NCBI GenBank assembly: GCA_001600495.1
Contig: BCKE01000002.1
Span: forward strand, 326,347-390,346
DNA: 64,000 nucleotides
Direction: 5' to 3'
Origin: Pilasporangium apinafurcum
Taxonomy: Eukaryota > Oomycota > Peronosporomycetes > Pythiales > Pythiaceae
Shown here: positions 1 through 11,721 of the stretch, piece after piece
How the letters are laid out: the number at the start of each line of letters is the position of its first letter
How positions within the stretch are numbered: position 1 is the stretch's first letter
Program-made: the position numbers and the translations under genes
Notes under the pieces: model-generated
Database searches by the model: none
Told to the model about the DNA's origin: nothing
The model's input: the letters and a program-made list of their open reading frames with translations, nothing else

Positions 1-84
1 CGCAGCATCAACACCTTTAGAGGAGAGGAAATTTCCCCCCGCCGCCAGTGCGCAGGCAGTCGCCAGCACACTCGTGAACTTCAT
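1..84 (-). CDS. Secreted protein, N-terminal fragment
   Basis: Reading leftward from an ATG at 84-82, the frame is open to the window edge (28 codons). It reads as a classic signal peptide: a Lys at position 3, a hydrophobic Val/Leu/Ala/Cys-rich core, then a small-residue Ala-Ala-Gly-Gly stretch and a more polar segment ending in Asp-Ala-Ala. This indicates an exported protein whose mature part lies outside the window, so no family can be given. It is transcribed away from the importin gene, so the roughly 825 bases between them hold both promoters. The signal-peptide reading is an inference from hydrophobicity over a short stretch. Confidence 0.55.
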   Translation of the reverse strand, partial: MKFTSVLATACALAAGGNFLSSKGVDAA

Positions 85-909
85 CCGTTTTCTTCTCGTC
101 TCTTTCCCCCAGCCTTTCCCCCTACCTTCCTGTGTGGAGCTCTTTGCTGAGTGAGGGAGGGGCGAATAAAAGTATGAGAGAGAGAGGGAGCCTAAACACA
201 TACCTCTATCATTTAATAAATCCGAGAGTTATACTCTTCAAAATAAATATTTGATATGCCCAAATCTTAAATAGGTACTGTGATTTTGTCCAATGAGGAG
301 GCACCACATTGGCTCTTTTTATAGCTTCAGTTTTGATTTTTTGATATGAAGTTACAATGGATAAGAATAGAATAGCAGATTAGCATGAAAAAGCAGGACA
401 GTCGTCCTACAGCTGGGGTGCTTCGTGTATCTCTCCGTTCATACGGGATGAATTACTTTGAGCTCTGTGGGCCCTGAGCCTCAGTAGCACAGTTCACTGT
501 TTCGAAGAAAAAAAGAAAGAAAAAACTGGATCTTCACGGAATTTGGCGACATGTTTCACACTAATTATTGATCCTTATCAGACTGGGTCGTCTTAAACCT
601 GGGTAGGCCAGTAGTGGATGATGACCCGAATTTTCCGGGTTGAACTCATACCCAAAGTGTCTTTTTTTGGTGACCTTATCTTGGAGCTATAGAGGAGGAA
701 CAAACGCAACGACAAGAACGTCATTCGTCTTCCGTCGCTCGTTTTTCACGCGCTTGGTCATCGACAGGCAGACGGTGGAGAGCATTTTTAGTCCCATTAA
801 TATAGTTGGAAACACCGTAAGCCAATCTATCCACCTGAAAATTTCTTCCACACGACTGTAGCTGTTGGAAAAAAATCATCTTATTGACCATCAGGGAAAG
901 AAAAAAAAG
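85..909. promoter_or_regulatory. Intergenic region between divergent genes
   Basis: I see no convincing gene here. A 73-codon open frame at 640-861 has no recognisable domain and low-complexity composition. A short GA-rich run (gagagagaga type) lies near 175-190 and an A-rich tract near 507-525. The stretch presumably holds the promoters of the secreted protein on the left and the importin on the right. Confidence 0.4.
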
Positions 910-3900
910 ATGATAATGGACGCGGCGGTGGTATCAGAAGCGTTACAGCAGCTCTACAATCCGTTGAGCTCACCACGCGTGCGTCGCCGTGCGGATTCAC
1001 TTCTACAAAACTTTCAGCGGTCACCTGAGGCGGCCCACACGGCGCTAAGGGTGCTACAGGCTCCTATCGTGGAGAGTAATCCATCCACTGCGGCGCTAAC
1101 AAAGGCGGAACGAGCGTTTGCGGCCTCGACGTTGTACTTCACCGTGGCAGCGTATGTACGAAAATGTAGACTGGAGGCTTCAGCGACGTGGACTGAAGAA
1201 GAACGCACGCAGCATGAGGCTGTCACCAAAGACTTTGGTATGCTGTGTCAACAGGTGTGGAACGTGTTGACGGGTCCTAACGGTGCGATGGAGGAATTCA
1301 GTACGCAAACACAATTGGGATTGACAATCGCAGTGATTCTGTTGCGTTTCCATGAACAGCGTGCCGATTCGACGATCGTAGCTGCTGTAGAATGGCTCGT
1401 GCGTAATCAGGAACATCCGATGAAGGACGAGATGTCCACGAACGTGACTAATTTCGCGATTCTGCTAGTGCTCAAGTTAATTCCAGAGGAAGTTGAGAAC
1501 AAACGCGTCAAATTTGCCAAAGTGAGACGTGCACAGTGTCAGATGATGGTCCAACAGTCGGCTGGGCATGTGATTCAGAATGTACTTCCGTCGATAGCGA
1601 GTGCGATTGATGCGACTGAGAACCAGAATCGATTGCGGTCGTTATTAATGAAGACGTTCTCGAGTTGGGTCGAGTATGGCAATGTATCGCCAAGTCTGAT
1701 CCTAGAATCGGGCTTGCTGGACCGCGCATTCCGTGAAACCATGATGCCTCCATGTTATGAAGATGCTCTCTTGACGATTAGAGAGGTTGTAAGAGCATGC
1801 AATAATGTCACGCATGTCCCCCTGATGGAACTAGTAATGAAGAACTTTGTGGTCTTAGGCAAGCACATCGCGGAATGCATGGCAACCTCGAACGAGATGT
1901 TGTTCTGTCTCTCTGGCTGCGCGACGGCGATCGCCGAATGTGGACAAGCGTTCATCATGTACTTCGTGGATTACACGTTGGACCTTCACCCTGGATCTCT
2001 GGTTTATGAGTTCCTAGATACGATTTTGTACTTTACCTCGCTGCACGACCTAGATATCTCCAAAGAGACGATGGATTTCTGGATAGAATTCCGAGCCTAC
2101 ATTTCGGGAAAAAATGAAGACAGAATACAGCAGTTTGAGGCTTTCATTTCCCGAGTTTTGAACATATTGGTGGAGCGAACGGAGTTTCCTGAGGACTATG
2201 AGAATTTCCCCATAGCAGCAAAAGATCGGTTTGCAAGCTATCGGAATGATGTGCGAGCAGTGTTTCGATCACTCGCAACGGTGAATGCGGCGAGCGAAGA
2301 TAAATTTGTGGTGGATACGATCCATGTGATTTTCCACCAGTACGAAATAGCAGAAACCGGTCCAGTTCCCCCCTCAGTAAGATTACTATTCGATTGACTT
2401 GATAATGGTTGATACATTTTTACTTATCGCTTGATTTTGTTCTATCATAGTGGTGGCGACGTACAGAGGTGTACGTTCATGCTCTAACTGCTGTATCGAA
2501 GTCGATCCGTGAAGAAGATACATTCTTAATACCTCGGCTTTTTGAATGCTTGTCACGGAAAGAGCCAACGCATCGTGCGCTTTCTCGCACGATCACACTT
2601 TTTCTGGGTGTGATGGGTCATTGGTTTGCCCGTCATCCTAAGTATTTGGAACTGTATGCTTTTCAGATCCTTTCGCATAGCTTCGAGTTAAGCGAAGTTC
2701 ATGAGACCTTTCCGTTTAAACTACGTGGACAAGAAGACCACGTAGGAGCGGTATCACTGAAGAAACTGACGGCGCGCTGTGGTGTCCATTTCTTCAATCA
2801 GCGGTGGCTGGATGCGATGCTTCACTTGTATCGCACGAACCGAACAGTTGCTGGCACCAAGGAGGCGTGTCTTGTTGAGGGCAGTTTGCGTCTTGTCGTT
2901 GAAGCTGTTGCTCAGGTAGTGGCAACTGTATCGTACAAAGATGCCTTCCCAGTCGTCGATGAATTGTGCGGAATTATGTTCCAGGATTTGGCAATGCGAT
3001 ATAGTGTCTTTAATGCGGAAGATGAAGACTCGGTCGAGTTTCTTTGCGAGTTATTTGATCATTTGAGTGTTCTAGCGACCCAGGTTCCGTATCAAATCGA
3101 CCAGGACTTCCAGCATCCGATACTTTGTGTGCTAGAGAAGCGATGGAACATCTTGGACTCCATCATGCGCGTGTACAGTAGCTGTGAGGAAGTGACAGAA
3201 AGATTCTGTGCTATGCTAATTGGGCTATTTGATGCGCTTCGATTGCAGTCGTTGGATTTTGCGTCTGTGATCATGCCTAACTTATTGGAACACTTTGCAA
3301 GAAGCTATGACGGTAACTTTTTAAAGGTGATCAAGAGCATCATCGCGTGTGCAGGTGACGATGATGCAACCATAGCAAGTTTGACACGTGTCATGGTGAT
3401 TGTCATAGAGAGCGCATTGAGCAAAATTGCGGCTACAGGTAATGTAGATGACAATCCGGTACTGGTCGTGTCGTTGTTCGACTTAGTGAGCAGCTGTGGA
3501 TCCCATCGGCCATTGATTTTGGTGCATTCAAATCACTTCGAAGCTATTTTAGCCCTTGTGTTGCATGCACTGAAAGCTCAAAACCCAGAAGTTGGGAATG
3601 CTGCATTGATGTTTCTTCTGGAAATCAGTGCATGGTACGGTGAAGTTGTGCGCACGCCTCCACAGTTATTGAAGTCCAAGGAATGGGAGGGTAAAGTTTT
3701 GCTTCATCAATTGATTCAGACGCTTTTCTTTGAGAAAGACGTCCAGTATCTTTTGCTCGTCGCATTGTTTAATGCTGCCAGTGGTGGGATGCCCCCGAAT
3801 TTACTCGAGAAAATCGCTGAAGTGGTTCGTTCGTGCTGGGCATGTTTTGGTCGACAACGAAGCGAAGAATTGATGCAACGCCTGCTCGCTGACGATGGAT

Positions 3901-4073
3901 TCTTGGGTGCACACGTAGCGCCACGTACTCGCGGAGAATTTGCGGTAAATATCTCGAAGCCTGAATGTGTGGAAAACTCGCGCAAGTTTAAACGTGTGCT
4001 TAGCGCATTTTGTGACCATTTCCGAAAGAATCTGAATGGAAGCAACACGACAGCGAGTGTCGCCACATCTTAG
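910..4073 (+). CDS. Importin-13/transportin-3-like karyopherin beta
   Basis: Nuclear transport receptor of the importin-beta superfamily, expected to carry cargo through the nuclear pore under Ran control. Two exons, 910-2376 and 2451-4073, join in phase 0 across a 74-nt intron (GTAAGA donor, ATAG acceptor) and give about 1,029 residues. The whole length is helical and repetitive, as in HEAT-repeat karyopherins. The first 150 residues resemble the importin N-terminal and Xpo1-like segments, with a helix bundle rich in Leu and Ala followed by a run ending in Gln-Thr-Gln-Leu-Gly-Leu. Metazoan transportin-3 and importin-13 are about 920-960 residues, so this is slightly longer. The first ATG in frame is at 910; a second two codons later at 916 is equally possible. 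Exact subfamily is uncertain; a general exportin is the alternative. Confidence 0.75.
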
Positions 4074-4327
4074 ACATCCAATAGTGTAAGCAATGTCACT
4101 ATGTAGCCCCATGAAGGTCGAATAGGGTGATCAATCGAAATAATAATCGACATGGAGCGGATTAAAATACTCCCATATTGTATTACACAAACTCAATTGC
4201 AAATCACGTTTTGATTCACTCAAACGCCTAACGTCATATACATGCACCCACTGAAGACAGAGGAGAAAAATACGCTGGAAATACGTCCTACGCGTTGTCG
4301 TCTTTTGTGGGCAAACACGTGACTAGC

Positions 4328-5587
4328 TCAAAGGAATGGGTTGCCTACATCTTTCCAGGTGTTTGCATTCTTTTCGGTCTGAACAGTGATCAAATGACCC
4401 GATGGTGGTCGGGCTGACGCAGAGGCTTCTGACCATTCCAGGATTTTCGAAGCGATATCATCGACCTGCACAAACACATCGAAATAAAAGATGAATCAGT
4501 CACCTATTAGCGCAATCGACTAATTGCAGACACTTTTCTTACCTTTGTCCAGGATGAGAAATCAGCATCTGCCATGAATTTCCGATTCATGGGCGTATCA
4601 ATCGTCACGGGAAGAACACCAAGCACCGTCGCTTTGTCTGGAAGTTCGGCACTAAATCAAGGAACGCAAATAACGTTAGATATTACGAGCAGCAGATACA
4701 ATTTCGAGAGTGAGTACACGCATTTACATGGTGCTGGCGATCAGATGATGGGTAGCTGCTTTCGTGATACCATAAGAAACCATGTCAGGGGTGGCTACAA
4801 ACACAGATAGAGAGCATTATAAGCATCGAACAACTAGAGCTTTGCCTCTTTCCAGATGAACTATTTTACCTTTGAGAGCGGCAGCAGCGCCAGTCAGAAC
4901 CAACAGGCCTCCTGGGTTTAAGAGGTTGGTTGCCACATGGGCAGCTATTTAATGCGGTTAATGCGGTGAAGGCGCAAGAATGAGTACAAAAATTGTCAGT
5001 TGTAGCCGTCCATAAGCTTCTACGCACCAAGCACAGCCGATTCAGTGTTCTTGGCATGTAGTTGACCCAAGTTCGTCAAGGATTCAGACGACTTAATGCT
5101 TCCGCCTACACACAGTAAATGAGGAGGATAAGCAAAACCAAGACAATAAAGAGCAACAAGGACAATATACATACCTGCCCAACCACCAGCAGCACATACT
5201 ACTGCGTCCACTTTGCCATATCTATGTATATAACCCTCGTGTCAATATCCGTAAAATAAACAGATTCATTCCCATTCAGCTAGCACTGGCCACTGTACTT
5301 GTTAGCAACGTGATCTAGCACTTTTGAAGCTTGGTGAAGGGATGTCCCGGCTGTTTTTTCAAGCACGAAGGAATCCGACACTTGATCGTTTTTCCTGAAA
5401 TACCAAAGCCAATAAACAGCGAAACTGTGTGAGAAATCCATCAGAATAATCGCTACGCGTTGAGAAAAGCTACAAGCACATACGTAAAGTCCACTGAGAG
5501 CGCATTCCATGAAGCTCGCAAAAAGCGCGCAGTGACACCTCGTCCTAGCGCACCGGTGCCACCGATAATCACCAGCGTCTTTGACAT
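4328..5587 (-). CDS. QDPR: Quinoid dihydropteridine reductase
   Basis: Short-chain dehydrogenase that regenerates tetrahydrobiopterin from quinonoid dihydrobiopterin using NADH, serving aromatic amino acid hydroxylases in the cytosol. Eight exons: 5587-5484, 5394-5299, 5221-5175, 5105-5028, 4944-4870, 4794-4728, 4651-4543 and 4465-4328. All phases agree and give 237 residues, against 244 in human. Visible marks are the N-terminal nucleotide-binding glycine motif (GGTGALGRG), the [13 protein letters not shown] segment typical of this enzyme, an [11 protein letters not shown] strand, the catalytic Tyr-x3-Lys as SYGITKAA, and the C-terminal [12 protein letters not shown] segment. Seven introns in 714 coding bases make it the most intron-dense gene here. 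Introns are 69-89 nt. It converges on the importin gene, with about 255 bp between the stops. Family assignment is secure. Confidence 0.92.
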
Positions 5588-6846
5588 TGTATCCAAGTTC
5601 GAGGTGAAGAAGTATTGTGTGTGAAAGAGTGTGATTATGCGTTTGCTCTTCGTCGGGGTAATGGATCACCAATATGGGTGAGCTACTCTAATCAAGCGCA
5701 AGTGGATCGATTACACTGAAAATTGAAGTTTTAGTTGCTACTTGGAAACTTTGCCTCTGTGGTGCACAACTTTCACAAATGACAGGTGTATATGGTTGCT
5801 ACTTTAGGGTGGAGCGTGAATGGCCAAAGAGAGTGACATGTGGTGATGATGAAGAGATCCACATCAACTTCTACTAAGCAGAATTCAAGCTACCAGATGC
5901 ATGCTGTCCAGAAATTCCAATAGTTAACGACATTCCTGAGTTATCTCCTAGCCTAAGTCGCAACGGTTGATTTCACACATGTCTGTATCTGATGTGTGCT
6001 CTCTGTATTCCGAAAAGAATGCATGGTACGGTACTCAACACTCCGCAAGAAACTGCTTCGACACGTGAGTCAGATCGCCGCGCTTTTTTCCTGGTGGTGA
6101 AGTGCAAAGTGATTGCTCTCTAAGGCGCAGCGGTGCTGTTGCGCAATTGTAATCCAACATCGTATCGCTGCGCTTCCTTCACTTTCAGTTCGTCTACAAA
6201 GAAAAAAATCGTCATAACAACACATCACGATCACATGCTTATGTTTATCAAGACAGTGAATAGTAAAGTGCCATGTACTTCGCTTTGCCTTCACGATCAC
6301 GTCTCTCTTCTCAAGAAAAAATACGCTCGCTTTCTTGATGTATGTGGTCTATCGAATGAACAAAGCCAACCCACACATGGAGGCACACACAAACAAAAGT
6401 ATGGGCAAACATGATGCTAGAGCAGATCTACGCATGCTAGAGAGCTCAATCACGCACTTTTTTCGGTCGAACGGTATCTAGTTCCTGCATGGCCACATTC
6501 AAGTGACGAATCTGATGGCATCCAGTCGATCCCAAAACAAAACCATACAGCACATCGTAAGTACGCTATTTCAAGTACGCATGCACTCCCTATCAAGCAC
6601 TAAGAAATCTACACATTAAATAGCACAATTGACACGCATAAATGCCATTCATCACCTCGCCATCCAGCACTTTCGCCGTCCTCTCTGCCTGCAATTGCTC
6701 CAGCATTTTGCAATGGATACTTGGGAAATGGTATTCTTGGAATACTACTCTGAATACCTTTAAAACGAGGTAAGCAGCCTTCATAAAAGGAACATTTTCT
6801 TGTTCACTTGGGCACAAAAGCTTGTGGATAAATATTGCAAGAAACA
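5588..6846. other. Intergenic region, no gene seen
   Basis: About 1.26 kb between the divergent QDPR and the unrecognised gene on the right. Only short open frames occur (for example 6070-6300 minus and 6133-6414 plus). They overlap each other, have no domain-like composition and show no splice continuation. I see no RNA gene or obvious repeat. Confidence 0.4.
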
Positions 6847-8994
6847 ATGGCAATGATGAACGAAGAAGAGGAGTTTGGCATGGAGAAGGCGTTTTCACAG
6901 GACATGGACCCCATGGAAGCTGACGGACGATCAGCTGTGAAAGATCATCCTGATTTTACGTTCCTCGATTGCGATGTACTCGCAAAAGAAGATCCACGCG
7001 GCAACCTACCGACATGGATGCAGGCACTACCCATCGAGAAAGATCCTAAGAAATGGACAATTTTGGAAGTCCAGCTACGACCCGACCGATCGTGGGAGGT
7101 CATGAAAGAGCTGATTGCAACGCTCTGCATCAGTAAAGGCTTGGTGGTTGCGGAAGAAACCCATTCGAGCGTGCTGTTTAGGAAGAAGGTCGCGCAGGAG
7201 AGTCTTGCACATGGCATGGCCAATACGGCAACTTTCCAGAACGTGTTTGTCCGTATTGGGGTAGTGCCATCGAAACTGCGTGTGCTCGATATTTGTTATG
7301 TGGTCTCTGGAGAGAATTCGCTCTTGGGTGGGCTCATGACTAATCAGCGAAATCCGCTGGCAATGGAAAATAAGATCATGAAGTCTTCAACGTATGCACT
7401 GGATCAGTTATTGGGAGCTATTCAGTCCACGATCAACAGTCAATATCTCTCTCTTAGTCACTTATTCATGGCGACGCCCGAGAATATCCCTGAAACTGGT
7501 TTGTCTAATGTCTAAAGTGACCTGGAATTGTTGCTGATACTAATAGCTTGTCTTTGTCAACCCATGCTGATATGTATAGTTGTGGAAGATGCCGAATTGG
7601 ATCCAGGTTATGTGAGTGATGTCAAGAAGATGTTTAACAAGTAAGATCTCTAGTTTGGTGGACAAATATTTATGACTAAGACCTTAACGTTCCAATTCTG
7701 CTTTTCTTGTGTGGTTGCTCAGTGAGATGAAGATGAACATGAGGGATCTATGTATCCCGTTAGAAGAGTACGCATACGAACAGGAGTTTGCGTGTGCAAT
7801 GCTGATTGGACTATTAGATCCATTTTTGAAGAAATACAATATTAAGTTGACGGAGTCACAGGCTTCGGAAAATGCTTCCTCCACAACCGAGGAAGAAACG
7901 GAATATGCGGAACCAGACGACCACCTACCCAAGAAAGAGCCTACGAATACTCCGTCCGTGGAAGAATCTCTTCCATCGGAATCTCAAAAGTCTCCATCCA
8001 TTGCGACATTAAACAGAAAAGTGAGCAACAAGTGCTACGGAGAAGTCATCACCGATATAGTCCACAAGCTCTGGGACGAGCTGAAAGTTGAGTGCGACGG
8101 CAAAGTTCAAGTCAAGATTGCTGAGAAACGGAAACAAGTGTCGTCCCGTGTCGAGGCTGTGCAACAATTACGAATGCGAGCGATTAAGTCAATCATGGAC
8201 GCGTACGCAAACTTCTTTATGTGTCACATCCTGAAATTTTGCCACTCATAATTAGCTTTCCCTTGTGTTATAGTGACAGCGCTGAACTGACAAGTCTGAA
8301 GACTACAACACCTGGCAACCGGTCTTACCATCTCCAATCGCTCAACATGTGGGTGCTCTCGCACAACTTACGTTGTTTCACGTTACCGTAGGAACGACGT
8401 GTTGCTTTATGAAGGATCGTGTGTGATCAATACCATTCCAGCAAAACTTCACGTGACCTATGGGTAATGGCCATACTTCATGCTATTGTTGTTGTATATG
8501 TGGCCAGCTAATATCGTGAGTGCGTTTCCAAATCTAGGGCTTTGATCTATCGGACAATGATTCCTCTCTTTGTGAATACAAGTATCATCCCATTTGAAGA
8601 TATTATCAGCGTGGCTCAGACTTCGTCGTTTGGAATTCGAGTGCTTGCCGTTGAACTCAATCCAGAAAAGCATGCCAAGGGGTTGACGATCGCAATGGGG
8701 TTGGAAGTTGATTTACTTTACCAACTGCTATCGGAGGTACGAGACTAGAAACGAAATTTCGTCCTTCGATCATAGGCTGTCGTTCATATTGCATTCTGTG
8801 TTGTTAATTTGTAGCTGTTCGCGATGCACAAGCATGAGATCGAAAGTAGACCGCCATTACCTCCATTGCATCAACAACTGATGGAAGAAGACGAGGCGGC
8901 GATGAAGAAATTGCTCGGTGATGAGGAAGAAGAGAAAGAGGCAGAGCAAGGTGACGACGCAGTCACATCTAGCAAGACAACTAATCATCCTTGA
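6847..8994 (+). CDS. Conserved-looking protein of unknown function
   Basis: Seven exons fit by phase: 6847-7498, 7580-7640, 7723-8202 (or 8220), 8274-8348, 8392-8463, 8538-8736 and 8815-8994, giving about 572 residues. I do not recognise the family. An acidic Met/Glu N-terminus leads into a folded region (about residues 25-215). Next comes a helical block containing CIPLEEYAYEQEFACAML, a charged Ser/Thr/Glu linker, and a second folded block. That block has a beta-rich run (NDVLLYEGSCVINTIPAKLH) and then the FVNTSIIPFEDI stretch, which loosely recalls GRAM or PH-like domains. The C-terminus is an acidic Glu-rich tail. The intron at 8349-8391 is only 43 nt but is required by the frame. The third exon has two possible donors, GTACGC or GTGTCA. 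No transmembrane segment or signal peptide is seen. GRAM-like is a weak suggestion only. Confidence 0.6.
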
Positions 8995-9192
8995 TAAACT
9001 GGGAGCATTTAATGATCAGTTTGTTATCTATGTTCTCACATGAAAAAAAAGATACGAGGACTCTGCATTCACTGGAGTTACCATAGCGATTGAGATATAT
9101 AATTTATTTTCACGCGTTTATTGCTTTGGTTTTGCCTATTCTTTTCTTCTATGTCACTTTCGTTTTCTTTACATGTTTCCAGTATTGGCACA

Positions 9193-9585
9193 TCAAGGAG
9201 ACTGAGGTGGTGCCGAGGGTAAGTACGCATATGCCGGTGGTGATGGCTCATATGGCGGGGGTTGTTCGTAGTCTGGTGGTCCAAGTAGTGGCTCTTCCAT
9301 ATCACTCACAAGTAGCGATGCTTGCGGTACGCGCACCATAGGTGTGCGTTCACGTTTATGCCGTTCCATGCGTGCATACGGATGCGAATGATTGCTTCTC
9401 CAATATTTTCCTCCTCCGCAACGGCGACAGAAACGGCAATAAAGGAACGACACGCATAGGAACAACGCGATCGACACCACCACGATTAGATCAGCTGACT
9501 GGACGCGAAGTAAGTGCGCACGCTGCAGTTTCTGCTTCGTTTCCATTGCGAAAACGCTATCCATTTGGTCCCAAAACGCCACCAT
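9193..9585 (-). CDS. Small single-pass membrane protein with PPxY-type tail
   Basis: Open frame of 130 codons from the ATG at 9585-9583. A hydrophobic segment at about residues 31-50 (LIVVVSIALFLCVSFLYC) is followed by a Cys-rich juxtamembrane patch (CRFCRRCGGG), a basic stretch, and a Pro/Tyr-rich C-terminus with PPDYEQPPPYEPSPPAYAY. PPxY motifs are known ligands of WW domains, including those of Nedd4-type ligases, so an adaptor role at a membrane is plausible but inferred. No N-terminal signal peptide is evident, so topology is open. No homologue is recognised. The gene converges on the unrecognised gene to its left, and its start lies about 175 bp from the start of the ROK kinase gene, suggesting a shared divergent promoter. 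Confidence 0.55.
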   Translation of the reverse strand: MVAFWDQMDSVFAMETKQKLQRAHLLRVQSADLIVVVSIALFLCVSFLYCRFCRRCGGGKYWRSNHSHPYARMERHKRERTPMVRVPQASLLVSDMEEPLLGPPDYEQPPPYEPSPPAYAYLPSAPPQSP

Positions 9586-9760
9586 CGTTTCTCCTTCGTT
9601 TTTGGCTTTGGGTTTGTACTTCAAAGAAAACTCAAAAAAATGCGTATCTGATATTTAGTCAGTTATATATCATATGTTAAATACCGATTATAGTACCGGT
9701 ATTCGGTCAACCCAAGCAGTGCACATTCATTCATAAAAAGGAAATTAGCTGACGTGAGAG

Positions 9761-11365
9761 ATGGCCGCGCGAAGCGTCTTCGGCGGCGTGGATATCGGAG
9801 CTTCGATCGTAAAAGTGGGTCTAGTGACACAGGAAGGTAAACTACTGACGCGTTTGCAACAGGACATCCATCCGCAGAAGCGAGAGCCACAGGATGTTGT
9901 GAAACTGACAAGCCACTTGCTGCATAGAGTATTGCATGAGGTAACGTAGCCGCGGAAACGGTGTCATTGCTATCTTTCTTTATTTTACATTAAAAAATCC
10001 ATCTCACGTTTGCGATGTGGATATAGGCTGGTATGCAAATGAAGGATCTAAAGGGTGTAGGCGTGGGGTGTCCAGGACAATTAGCACCCAACGGCATTCT
10101 TCATGCGGCGGCTAACTTCCCATCGTGGTTGGATGTGCCATTACAGCAGCTATTGGCGGAGAGCTTCGGTGTGAAGGTACGTTTAATATGAATGTGGTTG
10201 CATTCAATTACATCAGTGGATAATGCGTAGATCTAATGCTTTTTGATGTTCTGTGATGGATTTATAGGTGCACATATGCAACGATGCCGACGCTGCTATC
10301 TTGGCAGAACAGTGGGTAGGGAGTGCAAAGAACGGAGTCAAGGATTTCATCATGCTCAGTGCGTTATTCAACACTCAATCACGCCACCCATTTGTGTTCG
10401 AAAACCTCACACGTGGGTTTTGCTACTATTGCTCTGCATAGCCGTTGGCAGTGGAGTGGGCTGTGGGATTGTCGTTGATGGGAAACTAGTTCGAGGTGGC
10501 ACGCATACAATCGAAGGCGGACATTTGGTACGTCTGCACACATGAAGATACTGTATTTTAAGCGTGAATTTCTAATTAGTTACGCGTTGTTTGTGCTATT
10601 AGATCGTTGAACGCAATGGTCGACTTTGCGGATGCACACAACGAGGCTGTCTAGAAGCTTACAGTTCTGCTGGTGCTCTCGTATTGGAAGCACAGGAACA
10701 TGTCAATGCTGGTACATATCCGAAAGTGAGTCAATTTTCGGCTGTCTACTATAATTATTGTGCTAATATCGTAATAGGAGCAAATTCCAAACTCTCAACG
10801 TATCCGCAAGCCGATATCAATGCGAAACTGATCTTTGATCTCGCGAATGAAGGCGACCAGATGTGTATTGGATTAATTAGCGAGGTGGAATCACACACGC
10901 ACCTCGCTTTGTGTTATTATATCATTTCACTAACAGCTTGCGAACACTCAACCAGGCAGCCGACTATTTAGGTTTTGCGTGTGTCAATCTTGCCCGAATT
11001 CTCGATCCAGAGGTAAATGGCTGATCTACCATTCATATTTAGTAGTTCGTTTGTTAATCCTGTTGTATTCGGCATTCGGGTGTAGATGATCATACTCTCT
11101 GGAGGAATGGCAGAGGCAGGAGAGGATTATATCCAACTTGTTCGAGCTGCACATAACAAATATTCTTGGACTAAATTCCCAAATCCTGTAAGTGGTGTCG
11201 AATTCTAATGTTGCTGGATGCTACTACACACTGAATGTCGCTGTACCGTTATTTTCCTCATATTGTCTGAATTCGAATGAATAGGTACGGATTGAAAAGT
11301 CGACGGTAGGCTACGATGCTGGGATCATTGGAGCGGCAGCAGCGTGCAGACTCGATCTACCTTAG
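9761..11365 (+). CDS. ROK-family sugar kinase (glucokinase-like)
   Basis: ATP-dependent hexose kinase of the bacterial-type ROK family, probably phosphorylating glucose or an N-acetylated hexose in the cytosol. Nine exons: 9761-9940, 10027-10176, 10268-10358, 10442-10527, 10603-10711, 10778-10884, 10956-11012, 11086-11187 and 11285-11365. Phases all agree and give 320 residues, the usual ROK length. Seen in order: N-terminal phosphate-binding motif GVDIGASIVKVG, the substrate segment with catalytic Asp (CNDADAAILAEQW), the adenosine loop GSGVGCGIVVDGK, the EGGHL histidine and the zinc-binding CGCTQRGCLEAY signature. A C-terminal GGMAEAG turn follows. The intron at 10712-10777 is 66 nt with no stop in frame, so an unspliced product would simply carry 22 extra residues. 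Substrate cannot be told from sequence. Confidence 0.88.
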
Positions 11366-11721
11366 ATAGTATTGACCATGTGCCCAATCTGTTCGTTCAA
11401 ATCATTCGTAATCAGAGTGATAAAGTCTGCGCATCCACGTCACCAACTACTTGGTGGTAAGAAGTCAGATGCCACCATCAGTTCCTGCAGAGTAACCATG
11501 ACAAGCAAGACGATCATCAAAGACAAGTTAGAGAGCACCATCACCGGATATTGCTTCATTATGTATTTTTGTTCTTGCTGGCTACACGTTCACTAGCGAC
11601 ATTGCTTAACAAATGTTTTGCCAAAGGTAGAGGCGTTGCAGTAAAATAGAAAAGAGCGAAAACCAATAGCGCAAACAAACTGTTCTCCAACACAGCGTCG
11701 AGTTGATCCATCGGACTTTGT

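Noticed and set aside
640-861. 73-codon open frame just upstream of the importin gene
   Set aside because: No domain, unusual composition, and not joinable to the importin by a plausible splice.
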